Program-made: the position numbers and the translations under genes
Notes under the pieces: model-generated
Seen by the model: the letters and a program-made list of their open reading frames with translations, nothing else
Told to the model about the DNA's origin: nothing
The model's database searches: none
Source: Apostichopus japonicus
Lineage: Eukaryota; Echinodermata; Holothuroidea; Aspidochirotida; Stichopodidae
Assembly (NCBI RefSeq): GCF_037975245.1
Contig: NC_092576.1
Span: 20,273,611 to 20,337,610 of the forward strand
Direction of reading: 5' to 3'
Length of the DNA: 64,000 nt
Shown here: positions 40,101-51,604 of the stretch, one piece after another
Position numbering within the stretch: the first letter of the stretch is position 1
Layout of the letters: each line of letters starts with the position of its first letter

Positions 40101-43100
40101 AGGTTCTCTAATTTGTGGCTACAAATAACTATGTGTAAAACGGCTGAATTTTGTAGACAGTTGTTGACTTCATCAAACTAAATGATAATGTAACATTGCT
40201 TCAATGGTAATGTTCTTCTGTGATCGGACGGCCATTCAGTGATTCTACCAGCCATGCACAAGCTCCATACTATTTAAATTAAGATCATTTAGAGTAGTAA
40301 TACTTATTAATTCATTCACTTAGCTGCCACAGTGTGGTCAGCCTTTTGTTACTGAGAAACTCTGCCATATCAAGTAATAGTCATTTTTAAAGTCAAACGA
40401 GGACTTTAAACGTTTTTTCCTGTATAACCCTATTATTTGACTAGAGACGAGAAAACTCTTTAAAGTACTTAATGAACTTATCATTGGAAAGAGTCAAGTA
40501 ACTAGTTTACCTGATTTTACTGATGCTTATCAACTTGCCTGTGATTTTGGTGAATTCTTTATCAATATGGTTGACATGATACGTAATGAAATTGACATAA
40601 TGCATAGTAGGGCTGAAATGTATTCTCATGTTGGATGCCATTCCTAGCAGTAATCCAACTTATTCAATTTTTGTGCCTTTGTCTGAGGATGATGTCAGGG
40701 GCATCATTATGTCTAGCTCAACTGCCTCTTTTCCTCTTTGACCCCATTCCCAATTCATTTCTAAAGGGTTGTTTATAGATCTTGTGGTCCCTGTTATTAC
40801 TAAGATTGTTTATCTTTCTCTTTTGACCTGTGAGTTCCCTTTGCCCTGGAAGTGTGCCATTTATCCACTCTCAGTCAAAGAAGTCTGGGCTTGATACTTG
40901 TTCTGCAAGTTAGTTTGGTGTTATTGGGCAGGTTGCATCTTGGTTCTGTTCAAATCTATCTAATCGTACACAACGTATTTCGGTCAAAGGCTTGTTTAAC
41001 ATGCTATTTTGGTCTACAATGTGGAGTTCCACAGGTGTGTTGTCTAGGTCCAGTATTATTTGTTCTTTATGCCAGCAAGGTATTTGATGTTCTGTCTTCT
41101 CATCTTAACCAGGCACACACCTATCCTGATGACACACAATTGTATTAATTCTTTCAAACCTGACAATTATATTTCTTAATTAGAGTTCACTAGTGCTTCT
41201 GCAAAGTTGCATTTCTGATGCTCGAAGTTGGATAGTTAGGAGGAAACTTAAGATAAATGACCCAAGGACTGAGTGTTTACTAATTGGATCTAAGAAAATG
41301 CTCTTCAATATGTGTATTGATTCTATGGTAGTTGGTGATGCTTCTATTTAAGCTGTCACAGAAGTTTGCAATCTTGGAGTACTGTATGTATGGTTTGATG
41401 AAAACTTAGTTAGATTTCAACATTAGTAAAATATGCAGTAAGTCTTTTGGCCAGCTTTCCAAAATAAGACAAGTTAGGAAGATGCTCTCTGTGGATGCCT
41501 GTAAGATTCTTGTACTGTACAGGCTTTAAGAAGATCCTCTCTGTGGATGCCTGTCAGATTCTTGTACTGTACAGGCTTTAAGAAGATCCTCTCTGTGGAT
41601 GCCTGTAAGACTGTTGTACAGGCTTTTGTAACTTGTAACCTTTATTAGTGTAATGCTTTGTTGCCCAGGCTTCCAAAGTGTCTTATGACTAGATTACAAA
41701 GGGTTCAAAATGGTGCAGCTAAACTAGTTATTCTTAATTCTAAATATTGTCATATTTCTGCAGGCTTAATGAATCTTCACTGGGTATCTGTTGTGTAAAG
41801 AATATGTTTAAAAGTTATTCTCCTAGTTAGTAAGGCACTCCATGACGTAGCTCCGGATTACTTCCTTGCTTGTTACAAGGGAAGACGTAAACCACAAACT
41901 TTGTTCCAATTCTGGTAACGTTCTTGTAGTCCCTTGTTAATCGGACCACGTTTGGTGAGCGGGCTTTGCTGTTGCTGTTCCTTGTTTGTGGAATTTTCTT
42001 CCTACTAATCTCTAAATGTTCACCTTGTTTGGCCATTTTAAATGTAAACTTAAAAACTTATCTTTCTAAGCAAGCTTTTATTGTCTAATCTGTTCCGCTT
42101 CTTCTTTCTTTCTTTTTATGTATCTTTCAAACACTCACAGATTGTTATGAAGGAATAACTTCAGTTTCCTTTATTATTATGATTTTTTTTCATATTTTTG
42201 TTGTTTATCATGTAGACTGACCAGGCTGAGGAAACCTTTCAAAGGAGTGGTAGCCCTGGTTATGTTATCGGGGCACCGTTGATGGCTGGCACCAGGATTG
42301 AATTGGAAGAAGGCACCAAGTATCCTTTTTTAACATTCATCAGATGATGTATGTATCTCTGTCAGGCTATAAAGGTCTGCTGAACCTATCACAAGACAAC
42401 ACCAATCTACCTCTGCTGTGTAACTTTGAATTAAAGCTTCTTCTCTACAGGCATGAGCTTTTTCCGCGAATTTGCAGAATATTCGTGATTTCTTTTCTAC
42501 CTCGGAGACAAAAACTATTATCCTAACACACTGTTGCATACTCAAACTGGAGCCTATATTGCAATTTTTGCAAGTTCCGTGATTTTTTGTTTTAACCCCA
42601 GGCTCATCCCCGTCTCTGCCTGTCCGTCTTTGTGATCTTTATGTAGTGTTAACATACAATTCAACTGAAATTAAGATCATTGTTTATGTATTGTTTGATA
42701 CCAGTAAAACTCTGCTACATGATAGAACTATAAGATGGTGTTACACCCAGCAAGAGAGAGCATCTGTTAGATCAAAGCATTCTTCATGTGAAAACAACTC
42801 TAAGATGGAAGCATTGCCCAGGTCAAAGTTATCCCTACAGTGAAAAGCATTCCATACTCTGTTGGCTAACTGATCTGACACTCTGTACAATATTTAATAG
42901 GATTTCAAAGAATGTCAGAAAGTTAAAAATGGCACCGTTTTGGCGTTTTTGTGATGTTTTCATTTTCCTTAAGAGCTGTTCCACCAGGTTGGCTATTGCT
43001 CTCCGAGATGATCGCAGTAATTGGTTGACGGTGGTGAAGAGTACTGTAGATGGAACGTGTCTAACTGATGCCGATTCAAGGATTCCGATTACATTTGGGG

Positions 43101-46100
43101 AAGATATCAGGACTGGATGTTTTATCAGGTAGCAAGAAAATCTTGTCATTCATTCATTGACATACTGCTCCTTCTTGGATATACATCATAGCCATGTGCC
43201 TATCAATCACTATTCTTTGAACCCACATTAAGCTGTGCTGTGTTTGTGCAATGTTTTTGTTTTAGGGGGTGGTATCCCTTTTTCCCTTCTATGAGCATGC
43301 AAATTCTTTTGATGAGATTATTTGTTTATTAATTCTCTATTTAGAAATTTCCTTTCTTTGTTCTTTGCTGGTAGCAAAGGAACCTATGATGCAGTCAGGT
43401 TGACATGTGTGGGTGTGTGTGTGTGTGTATGTGACACTTGCTTGGGTCCGTGATAACTCAACAATGGAGTGATGGATATTTGTCATATGCAGATGTTTTA
43501 TAATGAGAAGGTGTGCCCTATTGTTTGTGGCACTGACCTTATGAATATTAATGACATGGGATCGAACGTAAAAATATTTATATCGCAATGCATCCTTAAG
43601 TCGGATTGTAGCCAAACATGGCATACAGTTTTTGGTTAATAGCTGGTACATGTAGGCCTAATTTGTTTGGGACCATCTGAGCCCAAATCCAAAATAAAAC
43701 TTAGGTTATTTCACCTTATATGCAGTTTGGGATACATTCTTTAGGCTCTAATTTGTTGGGCCTAATATGTTTGGGATGGTTTGGGACCATTTAGGCCCAT
43801 TTTTGGGGGGTTCAATTTTTTATGGCAAAAATTTTTTCAGCCCTTGGGCCAAATATTTTTGGGAGCATTGAGGCTAAAACTTTTATCGGGCCTAATTATT
43901 TGGGGAGGAGCCAAAAGTTTAAAATTGCAATATCTATACAACCTTAAATCAGACTTGGAATACAGTTGTTGGTTAATACCTGATACATGAAGGCATAAAT
44001 ATTATGATATTGGGTGATGACATACAACACATTCATATTCCACTAAGCAAGGAACCATATAGTGCCCACTGGGCTCTTCTTCTTCAAAAGAGATACACAA
44101 CGTTAGATGCTACAAATCATACAATAGTCTTCTTCTTATATGATTGTACAGAATATCTTTGGACTCTGTCTCAGAGGTGTGTGAGTTAATCCAGGAGCAG
44201 ATACTGAATGCTCTCAAGGGTTCCCTCCCTGATGCCTACTATGTGGCCATGTTTGGTGACTCCTCTGTGGATGTCGTTGGTGACTGGGTACCTATTCTAC
44301 AAGAGAACACAGGAGGTGTACCTTCGGTAGGACATTATCAATCTTTAATTTAGCCAGAGACATCGCGAGTATGTGATGATATGTCCATCCTGATAGGGTA
44401 TGTGGTTTAGATGTTTATACCACTGCTATGGTGTTTAATTGATACCTCTGCTATGGTGGAGTGGATAAAACCATTGGTAATAGAAGTAATGAAACCTGGT
44501 ATCTTGGAGGTTGTGGGTTTGATTTCTGGCCGGCCAATGTAAGGTGGAGTTTACCATCCAGGAGAAATGCATGATTTTCCAGCTGAAATGGTCTTCCAAA
44601 TTGAAAGTGAAAAGAAATCTTAAATGAGCTAAAACTGTGTTTCTTTGGGTAATTATTTGATATAATGTAGCCTTACGGTGAGGCATCCAGTCTAAACTGT
44701 GTTAGATGATTGAAAGATTTGTAAAATAAAGACTTACTTTGGTAATTTAAGGAATGTTTTGTTACTTTTCAGAGTCCGTCTAAGGGTACATGCAGTAATA
44801 TGGTGACTGGCTTACACATTGAAGTTATCTATGCTAATGTAGGATCGCTGCAGAATCCACAGCCTAAGATACTTGGAGTCAAATATAACTATGCAGATGG
44901 CAAAATATTGAAATATCAGGTGAGGAAAGAACTTTTTAATAATAATAAGAATAGAAAACATATATCTTTAAAACAAAATTTATAGTTCTTGTTATTTGTA
45001 TCATAGTTTGTCTCATGTCATTCATACCATGTCATTGCAGTGCTGCACTATCACATGATCAATGTTACCCAATCAGAGTCAAGTATTTTATTGCCGTTTG
45101 TGTTAAAAGGACTGTTACTTTTCATACAATGTATGTTCATGTTTATTGTTTCTAGTTGAGCAATAGCTTATGAACACATCCTCTTAATAACGTAACATTG
45201 AAATAAAACCAGTGCACTCTTAATTGTTACGAAGTATGACGTATTCGTAATTGTATGCCAAGCACTCTTACAACAAATGTTTTAACGTTTATAACAACTG
45301 TTTCTTCTCTGCAGTACCACAACTGTAAATGCTCTCAGATATTAGTTTATTTCTTTGTATATAGGATGACTATAGGCTCAAACTAATATTGATCTGTTGT
45401 AAACCGTTAAAGGTATTGAAGACTCGCCCTAACCACGTGCTGCGCTCTGAAAAAGTTAACTTTCCATTGCTTGCAAGTGAATTTTTTTTTCTTGTCGCTA
45501 CAAAATGCAGACAGTAATGAAATGTGATACCTTGTTATCTTTAGCTGGACCCGAGATGTCCATCGCTGTATCGTTTGTTCACTGTGCTGTGGGTATTGAC
45601 CACAGCTATATGTACTGACTGTACACCGACGGTAGCAAGCTGTGTGTGTATTTTCTGGGATTGATGGTGGTGTCTAACACTTCTATTACACCATTCAAAA
45701 CTTATGTCAGATTACCGGCATTAGAAGTTTCTTTTTGCGCGAGTCTTCACACCCTTTAAAAGACACTGATATCAGTCAGGGTTGTTTTCTATACAACATT
45801 TATATTTTGAGGAATGGCTCTTTAAACATACGATGGACATCAGTTAAAGTGACATTCATGGTGTCCTGTGGCAAAAAGAATCAAATATGACTTATCATTG
45901 TACTGTGGAGATATTGAGTAATTACATAACAATTTCATTCAATATTAATTTGTCTACTAATCCCCTTACATCTATCTCTTTGTGTTCACCATGCTCATTA
46001 ACCTGTCTGTGTTCATGTGTTCATGTGTACTGTACATGTTTTGTCCCTTCTGTTACTGTTACTTGTCATTTAGCATCTGAAGAAGATCCTGCTAGGATCG

Positions 46101-46771
46101 AAAGGTCAGGCCAACTTACTTTTACTCATTCTCCTACACAGGCTCTCTAGTGGATAAGCAGTTTGCTAACAGTTTTATTTTATTTTTATTTGTTGGTAGT
46201 TAGCAGTAGAAGTTATTTCGTCATTATTACCTCATAATTATTTATGGAATGACAGTTGCAGCAGCTTGTCTGTTTTCTCTCATACTCATGTTTAAAAAGT
46301 ATATATGTAGAGAAAACAAGCTGACCTAATTTTTTTTTTTTTTTTGGGGGGGGGCTGATTTTGCCTTGCAAACTGCTCACACATTTGTATAGTATAGGAC
46401 TGGGTGCATACTAGATGTTATTGTGTTAGGCTAGACAGACATTGACATATCTCAATGTGTACAGCTAGAGTGTGCTTTTATTTATAAGTACCTCTTTCCT
46501 GCTTTCTCAGTGTCTAGGGTCATACTGTCAAGAAGATTCAGGAAGCTTGATTCAGAAGTTTGAGATCACTAGCTCGGTGACTTTTATTGATGCATCCCGC
46601 CAACCAGAAGCAGTCATAGCAGAGAGGCCAACCTGGGAATCAAAGCTACCCAACGATTTCTTGTACCCGTTCACTGGAACCTTCTCGTCAACGGCCAGAA
46701 CAGTTCCAAACTTGATCTCGTTATTGTTTCTGTTGAGTGTTATAAGTTGTGTGGTGAACTCTGTGACGTAG
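22131..46771 (+). CDS. Tectonic-family protein, 13 exons, complete
   Basis: Exons: 22131-22389, 26158-26278, 26658-26764, 27844-27986, 29723-29825, 30545-30663, 38328-38690, 39841-39966, 42216-42319, 42988-43128, 44152-44326, 44773-44919, 46511-46771. All introns are GT-AG and every phase agrees, giving 722 residues. The start has a strong context (A at -3, G at +4). Landmarks: signal-anchor or signal peptide (residues 15-32, FWVLCLILLV), Thr/Pro-rich stretch (33-86), the cysteine-rich DLGPCICD..CDVNCCCDEDC motif (about 87-112) that defines tectonics, NYYVIPDS, LGLPTALLSKEC, a Thr/Asn-rich insert (about 310-335), SGSPGYVIGAPL, GEDIRTGCF, GDWVPI, and a C-terminal hydrophobic segment (about 700-720) suited to membrane attachment. 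Human paralogues are 590-700 residues. Tectonics act in the MKS/B9 complex at the ciliary transition zone and in Hedgehog signalling. I cannot decide between orthology to TCTN1, 2 or 3. Confidence 0.92.
22390..26157 (+). other. Intron 1 of the tectonic gene
   Basis: A 3.8 kb intron without a recognisable gene. It holds a diverged direct repeat (about 23800-24300; the accacatg(g/t)tagcctaa block recurs at 23814, 23940 and 24191), a small hairpin ccctcgcaa / ttgcgaggg (23506-23536), and a GT-rich stretch near 25450. Confidence 0.6.
26158..26764 (+). CDS. Tectonic exons 2-3, cysteine-rich signature
   Basis: Exon 2 (26158-26278) completes the phase-1 codon of exon 1 as Asp and encodes the eight-Cys block up to CLDQKF. 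Exon 3 (26658-26764) continues VDDLLCLQNSVVF and ends SLFCVRRDN. The junction through the exon 2 donor gtatgt (26279) gives Ile at the split codon. The Cys-rich block is the best evidence for family membership. Confidence 0.9.
27683..27843 (+). repeat. 46 bp repeat, four copies, ending in the exon 4 acceptor
   Basis: Four copies of a (c/t)ttgttatccttttag-like unit end in AG at 27704, 27752, 27798 and 27843. The last AG is the real splice acceptor of exon 4; the three upstream copies are acceptor-like. Confidence 0.8.
28020..28325. repeat. About 105 bp repeat, three copies, intron 4
   Basis: The block gcactcctactgacagtatg followed by aacagttcct recurs at about 28097, 28190 and 28280, with related flanks (cctctgtatactgtc). 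Confidence 0.85.
28655..29480. repeat. About 63 bp minisatellite, about 13 copies, intron 4
   Basis: The unit core is gtgattggttgccgagtcat followed by tctcaggtatgcattacctatgatagaattaat-type sequence. The copies have diverged by substitutions and small indels. Eight copies retain the string cag|gta in a pyrimidine-rich context (near 28681, 28814, 28873, 28935, 28998, 29061, 29261, 29392). Confidence 0.9.
29906..30280. mobile_element. MITE copy 1 (TTAA-flanked), intron 5
   Basis: Inverted termini TTAAAGGcaTTGAAGACTCGC and, reversed, TTAAAGGgtctTAGGACTCACGC, each starting with TTAA. The interior is clearly homologous to 45407-45759. A TTAA target suits piggyBac- or Kolobok-type elements. No coding content. 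The chance frames on both strands here should be ignored. Confidence 0.8.
30750..37470. repeat. Intronic satellite, about 42 units of about 159 bp, with higher-order structure
   Basis: The monomer includes actatcagtagtacctcaac, the ggtagctgttgttaccattc block, tcacagacaca, tgtcatatgtaggtatatc and aacaggagtgagc. Copies run almost uninterrupted from about 30780 to 37450 inside intron 6. Variant monomers recur in the same order: an aaataaaaatac variant near 31490, 33391, 35448 and 37349; a cacagccacaa variant near 32430, 34487 and 36383; a catacgtagg variant near 31678, 33579 and 35636. This gives a higher-order period of 12 or 13 monomers (about 1.90 or 2.06 kb). Confidence 0.95.
37585..37735 (-). 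mobile_element. tRNA-derived SINE, inverted copy
   Basis: On the minus strand the head has a box-A-like tgtggtcgagtg and a B box ggttcgatcc (complement of 37679-37688). It is followed by a shared tail with aaaccagtcg and tctggtgtgttgatctttat, then AT-rich sequence. It lies head to head with the copy at 37891. It is not a functional tRNA: no cloverleaf with an acceptor stem was found. Confidence 0.75.
37891..38045 (+). mobile_element. tRNA-derived SINE, direct copy
   Basis: Same family as 37585-37735 in the opposite orientation: gtagaatcactgtggtcgag head, a diverged B box (gtaggattcct, 37948 on) and the same tctggtgtgttgatctttat tail ending in ttaatttaatatat. The paired inverted copies could form an RNA hairpin within intron 6. 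Confidence 0.75.
38328..38690 (+). CDS. Tectonic exon 7 with Thr-rich insert
   Basis: The longest internal exon (121 codons, phase 0 at both ends). Its first half is PENPP-like then Thr/Pro/Ala- and NTTSNTTSNTT-rich, probably a heavily O- and N-glycosylated linker. Its second half (SLYYEHPELVTVDVLQPLC, INCDFTVGSIPFPSYN) is the conserved part. The last 29 bases and the donor gtaagt seed the downstream tandem array. Confidence 0.9.
38660..39725 (+). repeat. 85 bp tandem array amplifying the exon 7 / intron 7 boundary
   Basis: The last 29 bases of exon 7 plus the donor and about 50 bases of intron are repeated 12 more times. The exon/donor junction equivalents end at 38775, 38860, 38945, 39030, 39115, 39200, 39285, 39373, 39458, 39543, 39628 and 39713. 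Eleven keep a GT donor (gtaagc, gtaagt or gtgagc); the copy at 39115 reads gataag. The unit is 85 bp except for one with a 3 bp insertion. Confidence 0.95.
40450..42115 (+). pseudogene. Degenerate LINE reverse transcriptase in intron 8
   Basis: Frame-shifted remains of a non-LTR RT: FIDLVVPVITKIVYLSLL, then CEFPLPWK, then in the frame at 40980-41148 CGVPQVCCLGPVLFVLYASK (motif B, normally CGVPQGS) and HTYPDDTQLY (motif C, YADD mutated to YPDD). C-terminal remnants near 41760 (NLHWVSV) and 41950 (FGERAF-like) follow. Many stops and indels; a 55 bp internal triplication (aagatcctctctgtggatgc) lies at 41480-41630. Probably CR1/L2-like and much older than the copy at 4.5 kb. Confidence 0.8.
43575..43985. 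repeat. Diverged direct repeat and T/G-rich block in intron 10
   Basis: The end block (cagtt(g/t)ttggttaatanctg followed by gtacatg..aggc-like) occurs near 43627 and 43958 about 350 bp apart, preceded in each by a ccttaa(g/a)tc block. In between, short units gggcctaattngtttggga recur irregularly. Confidence 0.6.
44448..44740 (+). mobile_element. Degraded tRNA-derived SINE, intron 11
   Basis: A box-A-like tatggtggagtggataaaac and a B-box-like gggtttgatttctgg are 50 bases apart, followed by a non-tRNA body. Pol III boxes are diverged. This is weaker than the other SINE calls. Confidence 0.5.
45407..45759. mobile_element. MITE copy 2 (TTAA-flanked), intron 12
   Basis: Inverted termini TTAAAGGtaTTGAAGACTCGC and, reversed, TTTAAAGGGTGTGAAGACTCGC. 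The interior matches 29906-30280 along its length with scattered differences. Both copies sit in introns of the same gene and in the same orientation. Confidence 0.85.
46078..46165 (+). mobile_element. Retroelement-like fragment with a degraded hammerhead-like core
   Basis: The string ctgaagaagatcctgctagg followed by atcgaaaggtc gives CUGAAGA, a 5 bp helix (GAUCC/GGAUC) and GAAA, reminiscent of a hammerhead core. No good stem III or A-U closing pair is visible. The following gtcaggccaacttactttta recurs at 61755. Probably a fragment of a repeated element, perhaps Penelope-like. Confidence 0.35.
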
Positions 46772-48740
46772 AATTATAACGGTCACTGAAATGAAGAGAT
46801 TACTTCTGCAACTGTGAAGAGATGATGAATCTTGGATCCAAGTGATAGAATCTGGTCAAGTGAGTACAGCATAAACTAACAACCACCTGTTAATGGAGAA
46901 ATCAAGCTGGTGTGCAATGTAGAAAGTAACACTTTATTATTATCAAAAAACAAATCAGTGAGCTGTTCTTCTTGTCGTGTCTTACAACAAATAAGATATT
47001 AGGTATGATAAATATGGGTATGTGATTAAATGTCATACTTTCCATTGAGGACATGCAACCTAATGGTCATGGAGGTATCTTTCATGAGGTCATAAATTGA
47101 CTAAGTAATATTGTCAATACTTGTATTGAACAATATTAAAAAACTCATTCATAAAGGAGATATTGGTTGGGGCAGCTAAACAGCTTCTCAATAAATCCTG
47201 CTGCATGTAAACGCTGTGACTGAACTAGCTTCATCCCATAGAGACACTGTATCTAGGTATGGTTGTCAAAACACACATCACTGGAGCTCTGTTGTTGATT
47301 AGGGTTTCCAACAAGCACAAGCTCCCAGAATAACATGGCCTTTAATTGGAACTTCCTTCATAAGTGATTTAGGTAGATTATATAAGACGGGTTTACTTTA
47401 ACGGGTGAATGACGATGATGACTCATTTACAGGTTCCTAGCATGGCTCAGGCTGTGTACTACATATTATACCTCACTGGTTTCTTAATGGGAAGGTATGG
47501 TTAATTAATGAGGAAGAGTTATAACGTAACTACATTGTAATTGGGAACCTGCGCAATTGTTTTGACCTTGATGTGGTGGAGGTTTTCAAATGTTTTGGAT
47601 TGATTTGTTTCTGTCAGGTTTAGCTATGGCCTGTGTTAAATGTTGATATATGAGCATCATTCCTTGTATTGTTATTATTATTATAATTATTACATTAAGC
47701 CTAATGTAGGTATCAACTGGTGTATAATTTTCTTTATGAAAAAATAATTTACAAATTTCATTATTTGAAATGACTGTATTTTAGCTGACAGACCTAGATT
47801 GTAAAGTCCTTTGGGAGGAATTTCCAACAATGTTTTGGAGTTTTAAATACATTTAGTTCTCTAAAGTGACCATTCTAGAGAAATGTTACTTGTGCGTGTG
47901 TATTATTAGAGTTTACAGGTCATTGTTGGGTTTCGTTTTTGGTTTTTATCACTATGTTTTACTTTTCTTTTAAAGCTACTGTATTCAGCCCTTCTGTGAA
48001 CTCCTTTTCTTAAAGATGTATTGTTGGGAGTTTTTAATTTATTTAGTTGATTTATTCAACAGTCTTGCAAGCTGAATTATATCTAATTATCACATTCTGT
48101 GCCAACAGAACAAGTAATGATACATAAAATGTCAGCAATTACAGGTGTTCTCTCATCCAGATAAAAATGGCTTGACAGGTGTTTCCTATGCACATCTGGT
48201 GTAATGTTTCACTTTATAGCATGAGAATTTAGATTTTAACATGTACTTATTTAATAAAGAAGTTGTTGGCAAACTGTATTTTAATGCTAACATTCTAAGA
48301 AGAACAGTAGGTGTTTTATTTTTAGATAAAGTGCAAAATTTCCCACTGGAAACTTAACTTCCATCATCTTTGTTGAATGAATGATACAAACATCATTGAG
48401 TGACTAATAATGGGGACTTGCACTTCTCTTTGCAATATTTAGTTTGTTTTAGTGTAATATCCTCATCTTTGTAATATCATCTGCATAGCCAACATATCAG
48501 ACATACTTTATAAATAGCATTCATGTAGGCTATGTAAACATAGCCAAATTCTTTGTTAATATCCTCAATTTGTAAGATATACTGTATGACAGTCATGATA
48601 CAGTAGTTACCATGGATACATAGTGGCACTGGTTTTTTATGTAACCTAGCCAATAAATTTGATACTTGACAGTTATGATCTGAGTGTCGCATGGCTACCC
48701 ACCTAGTCATAATCTTAACTGAACAAAGGGCTCTATCTTC
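46772..48740 (+). other. 3' flank of the tectonic gene
   Basis: Downstream of the stop codon the sequence is AT-rich with no gene. Several AATAAA-like strings occur (for example near 47190 and 48252), but none stands out enough to place the transcript end. Confidence 0.4.
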
Positions 48741-48748
48741 TTTCATAT

Positions 48749-48985
48749 ATGACAGCCATGGTGTGTCAGTTTTTAATCATAGCCACCAATAGCAATACTA
48801 GAACACCTCGATCTGTGTGCAGCATAGCCACAACCATTGATAGCTATAGCTATCCATATATGGTGAGCCAGTTTTTAATAATAGCTACCAATAGCAATAC
48901 TAGAACACCTCGATCTGTGTGCAGCATAGCCACAATCATTGACAGCCATGGTTTGTCAGTTTTTAATCATAGCAACTGTTTTTGA
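48749..48985. repeat. About 110 bp tandem repeat, 2-2.5 copies
   Basis: The block caatagcaatactagaacac followed by ctcgatctgtgtgcagcatagcc occurs near 48787 and 48891. The preceding gtcagtttttaatcatagc occurs three times. The interval on to 50730 holds homopolymer C and G runs (49397-49425, 49653-49670, 50552-50571) and no gene. Confidence 0.85.
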
Positions 48986-50730
48986 TACAAGAAAGCCTTG
49001 ATCTGTGTAACATAGCAACCACCTTGTATACATAAACTATTTGATCTGCATTTACCTTAGCAACCACCTTGTATACATAAAACCCTTGTTCTGTATGTAT
49101 CATAACCAACATCTCTGGTACACAATGGCCAACTGTAAATTTGTATAACACATATATAGCCAACATCTCTGACCTTTACACAATGACCTACTGCAGATTT
49201 GGACAAAACATAGCAGATATAGCCATTGGTACATGATGGTATTAATCTGCAAGTAACATAGACATCATCCTTGAAACATGGTAGACTACATATGGTAGAG
49301 CATATATGTTACATAACCATGTTTGATATGTTAGCCATCCATACTGTGCTACATTGACATATGATATGCTTGATAGATGTGATCTGCAATAATTCCCAAC
49401 CCCACCCCCCAACCCCCCTCCCCTTCATCAACCACACTATATACAGTACAATGCATGTCACCTTTGATATGTTTTCTTCATATAGTCCCTACCAATGATC
49501 TTTCATGTAAAACACATAGTCTTACTCTTAATGTATGAGTTTGACTAAATATACTCACCTTGATCTTGTCTTGTCTTTACTGGAGATGTTTGATTGCATG
49601 TCACCTTTTTTGACTGGTTAAACCTTCAACTACTCCAGGAAATTGAATCACAGTAGGGGGGGGGGGGGGGGTCTATGATCTGTTATTTTGGGCAAATGCT
49701 CATCAAAAGCTGTTATACAGTACTTAGGCTGGCATGATCATCTATTTTGATTTATCATTGAAACCTGATACATTTGGAATGTTTGCTTAGCTGCCAAAGT
49801 ACTTTGATTTTCATCAAAATTAATAACTTTTTTTGTACAAATATTCCTTTCCACTTCCCATTTAAAAACTTGAACATGATTAAGGCTACTCAGTTGCAGA
49901 AGTGGAGTAGGTTGTAGTTTGCAACTTTTTAAGTAATTCTAACATGTTCAAGACTTTTCCAGCCTATTTTCCCCTTTATATCAGTAATTCCTTTTTCTCT
50001 TGAATTTTGTTTTTGGGGGCAACCCTGTAAAATATGTTGGTGACCTGTGACAGGGTAGCAACACCCACCTTCACTACCAGGGATGTAGTACTGTATGTAT
50101 ACTAATCTTATGATGGAGACTTGTCTGTAAAGTTGTGGTCAAAACTGTTAAAAGATGCATACAATAAACAGAGAAAATTAACCTGATATGTGTATTTCTG
50201 TCTGTTCTTTTCAACAGTGAGACTACAGTATGTCTGGAGTACAAAAGAACACTGCTGTGTTTTCAGTTCTTTCACACAACCCCACCCCCCTAAACAGAGA
50301 GCCTAGAGGAAAGCACAACATCATATTAGTATCAATCTGTTGATTGAGGACAATCATGTTTAATTCAGCTTGTATTGCATTTTCAAATTGATGAATGTCC
50401 TCTTAAATCTTTATCATGACCATGGTCCCACAAATCCAAGGAAGCCTCCTCTCAGATTGGCTGGAGTTTATGCATCATCATAACGTCCTTGTGACTATGA
50501 ACTATAAACATGGTACACAATACAAAGATGGCACAATAATTCATATAACCGTAACACCCCCCCCCCCCCCCTACAAACAGAGAGCCTAGATGAAAGCACA
50601 ACATCATGTGCTATCTGCTGATCCACATCGGATTGTCTTCAAGTGAGATGACGTAATGAATATTCAACAGATCAGTAGTAACCCTGTAAGGTATCGACTA
50701 CCTCCTCAGAGTCCATTCACTTCCTCTTTG

Positions 50731-51170
50731 ATATCCTAATATCCAGCAGGATTGATTCTCTACCTGAGCTGTGCATATTCCTTATGTCCAGCAGGATCGA
50801 TTCTGTACCTGAGCTGTGCATATTCCAAATGTCCAGCAGGAATGATTCTCTACCTGAGCTGTGCATATTCCTAATGTCCAGCAGGATTGATTCTCTACCT
50901 GAGCTGTGTAAATTCCCTAATGTCCAGCAGGATTGATTCTGTACCTGAGCTGTGTAATGTCCAGCAGGATTGATTCTGTACCTGAGCTGTGCATATTCCA
51001 AATGTCCAGCAGGAATGATTCTCTACCTGAGCTGTGCATATTCCTAATGTCCAGCAGGATTGATTCTCTACCTGAGCTGTGTAAATTCCCTAATGTCCAG
51101 CAGGATTGATTCTGTACCTGAGCCGTGAATATTCCTAATATCCAGCAGGACTGATTCTGTACTTAAGCTG
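50731..51170. repeat. About 46 bp minisatellite, about 10 copies
   Basis: The unit is tccagcaggattgattct followed by (c/g)tacctgagctgtgcatatt. A three-unit block beginning attccaaatgtccagc is itself duplicated (near 50823 and 50996), so there is a simple higher-order repeat. Confidence 0.92.
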
Positions 51171-51604
51171 AATATATTTGTTTATCTTCAGTGTACAGCA
51201 GGAAATTCCTTTTAAGAGTCTAGCCTTGGTTCTTCATCTTCATCGATCCAACACACACCGATTAAACTGATCATGTATACATGTAATTCAGATCCTCCTG
51301 CAAGCAGGAGCTCGCGAAGAAGCCTCATTGGCTTATCAAAGCCGCGAGCTGACCGAAGTCACTCTTCTAGATTCATATTTAACGTGATTTTGTTTTTCTC
51401 TTCCCGCCTCGAGTTCTTCCCTTTCCTCTTTTAATCTGATGTATATCTTGTTTGCTGAGCACCTGCACTCCACTTTTAAACTTTCCCACCTGACCATCTG
51501 CTATGAAGTTTCTTTTCTTTGTTGAATCTTGCCAAAATCCACTTTTCCTGAAAATGAGAAATGAATACAAGGAGTCATTGAATGTAACCAGGTAGTCCAT
51601 GCAC

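Noticed and set aside
42960-42987. Earlier acceptor (cttaag, 42972) for tectonic exon 10
   Set aside because: It gives the wrong phase; only the AG at 42987 keeps LAIALRDDRSNW in frame with exon 9.
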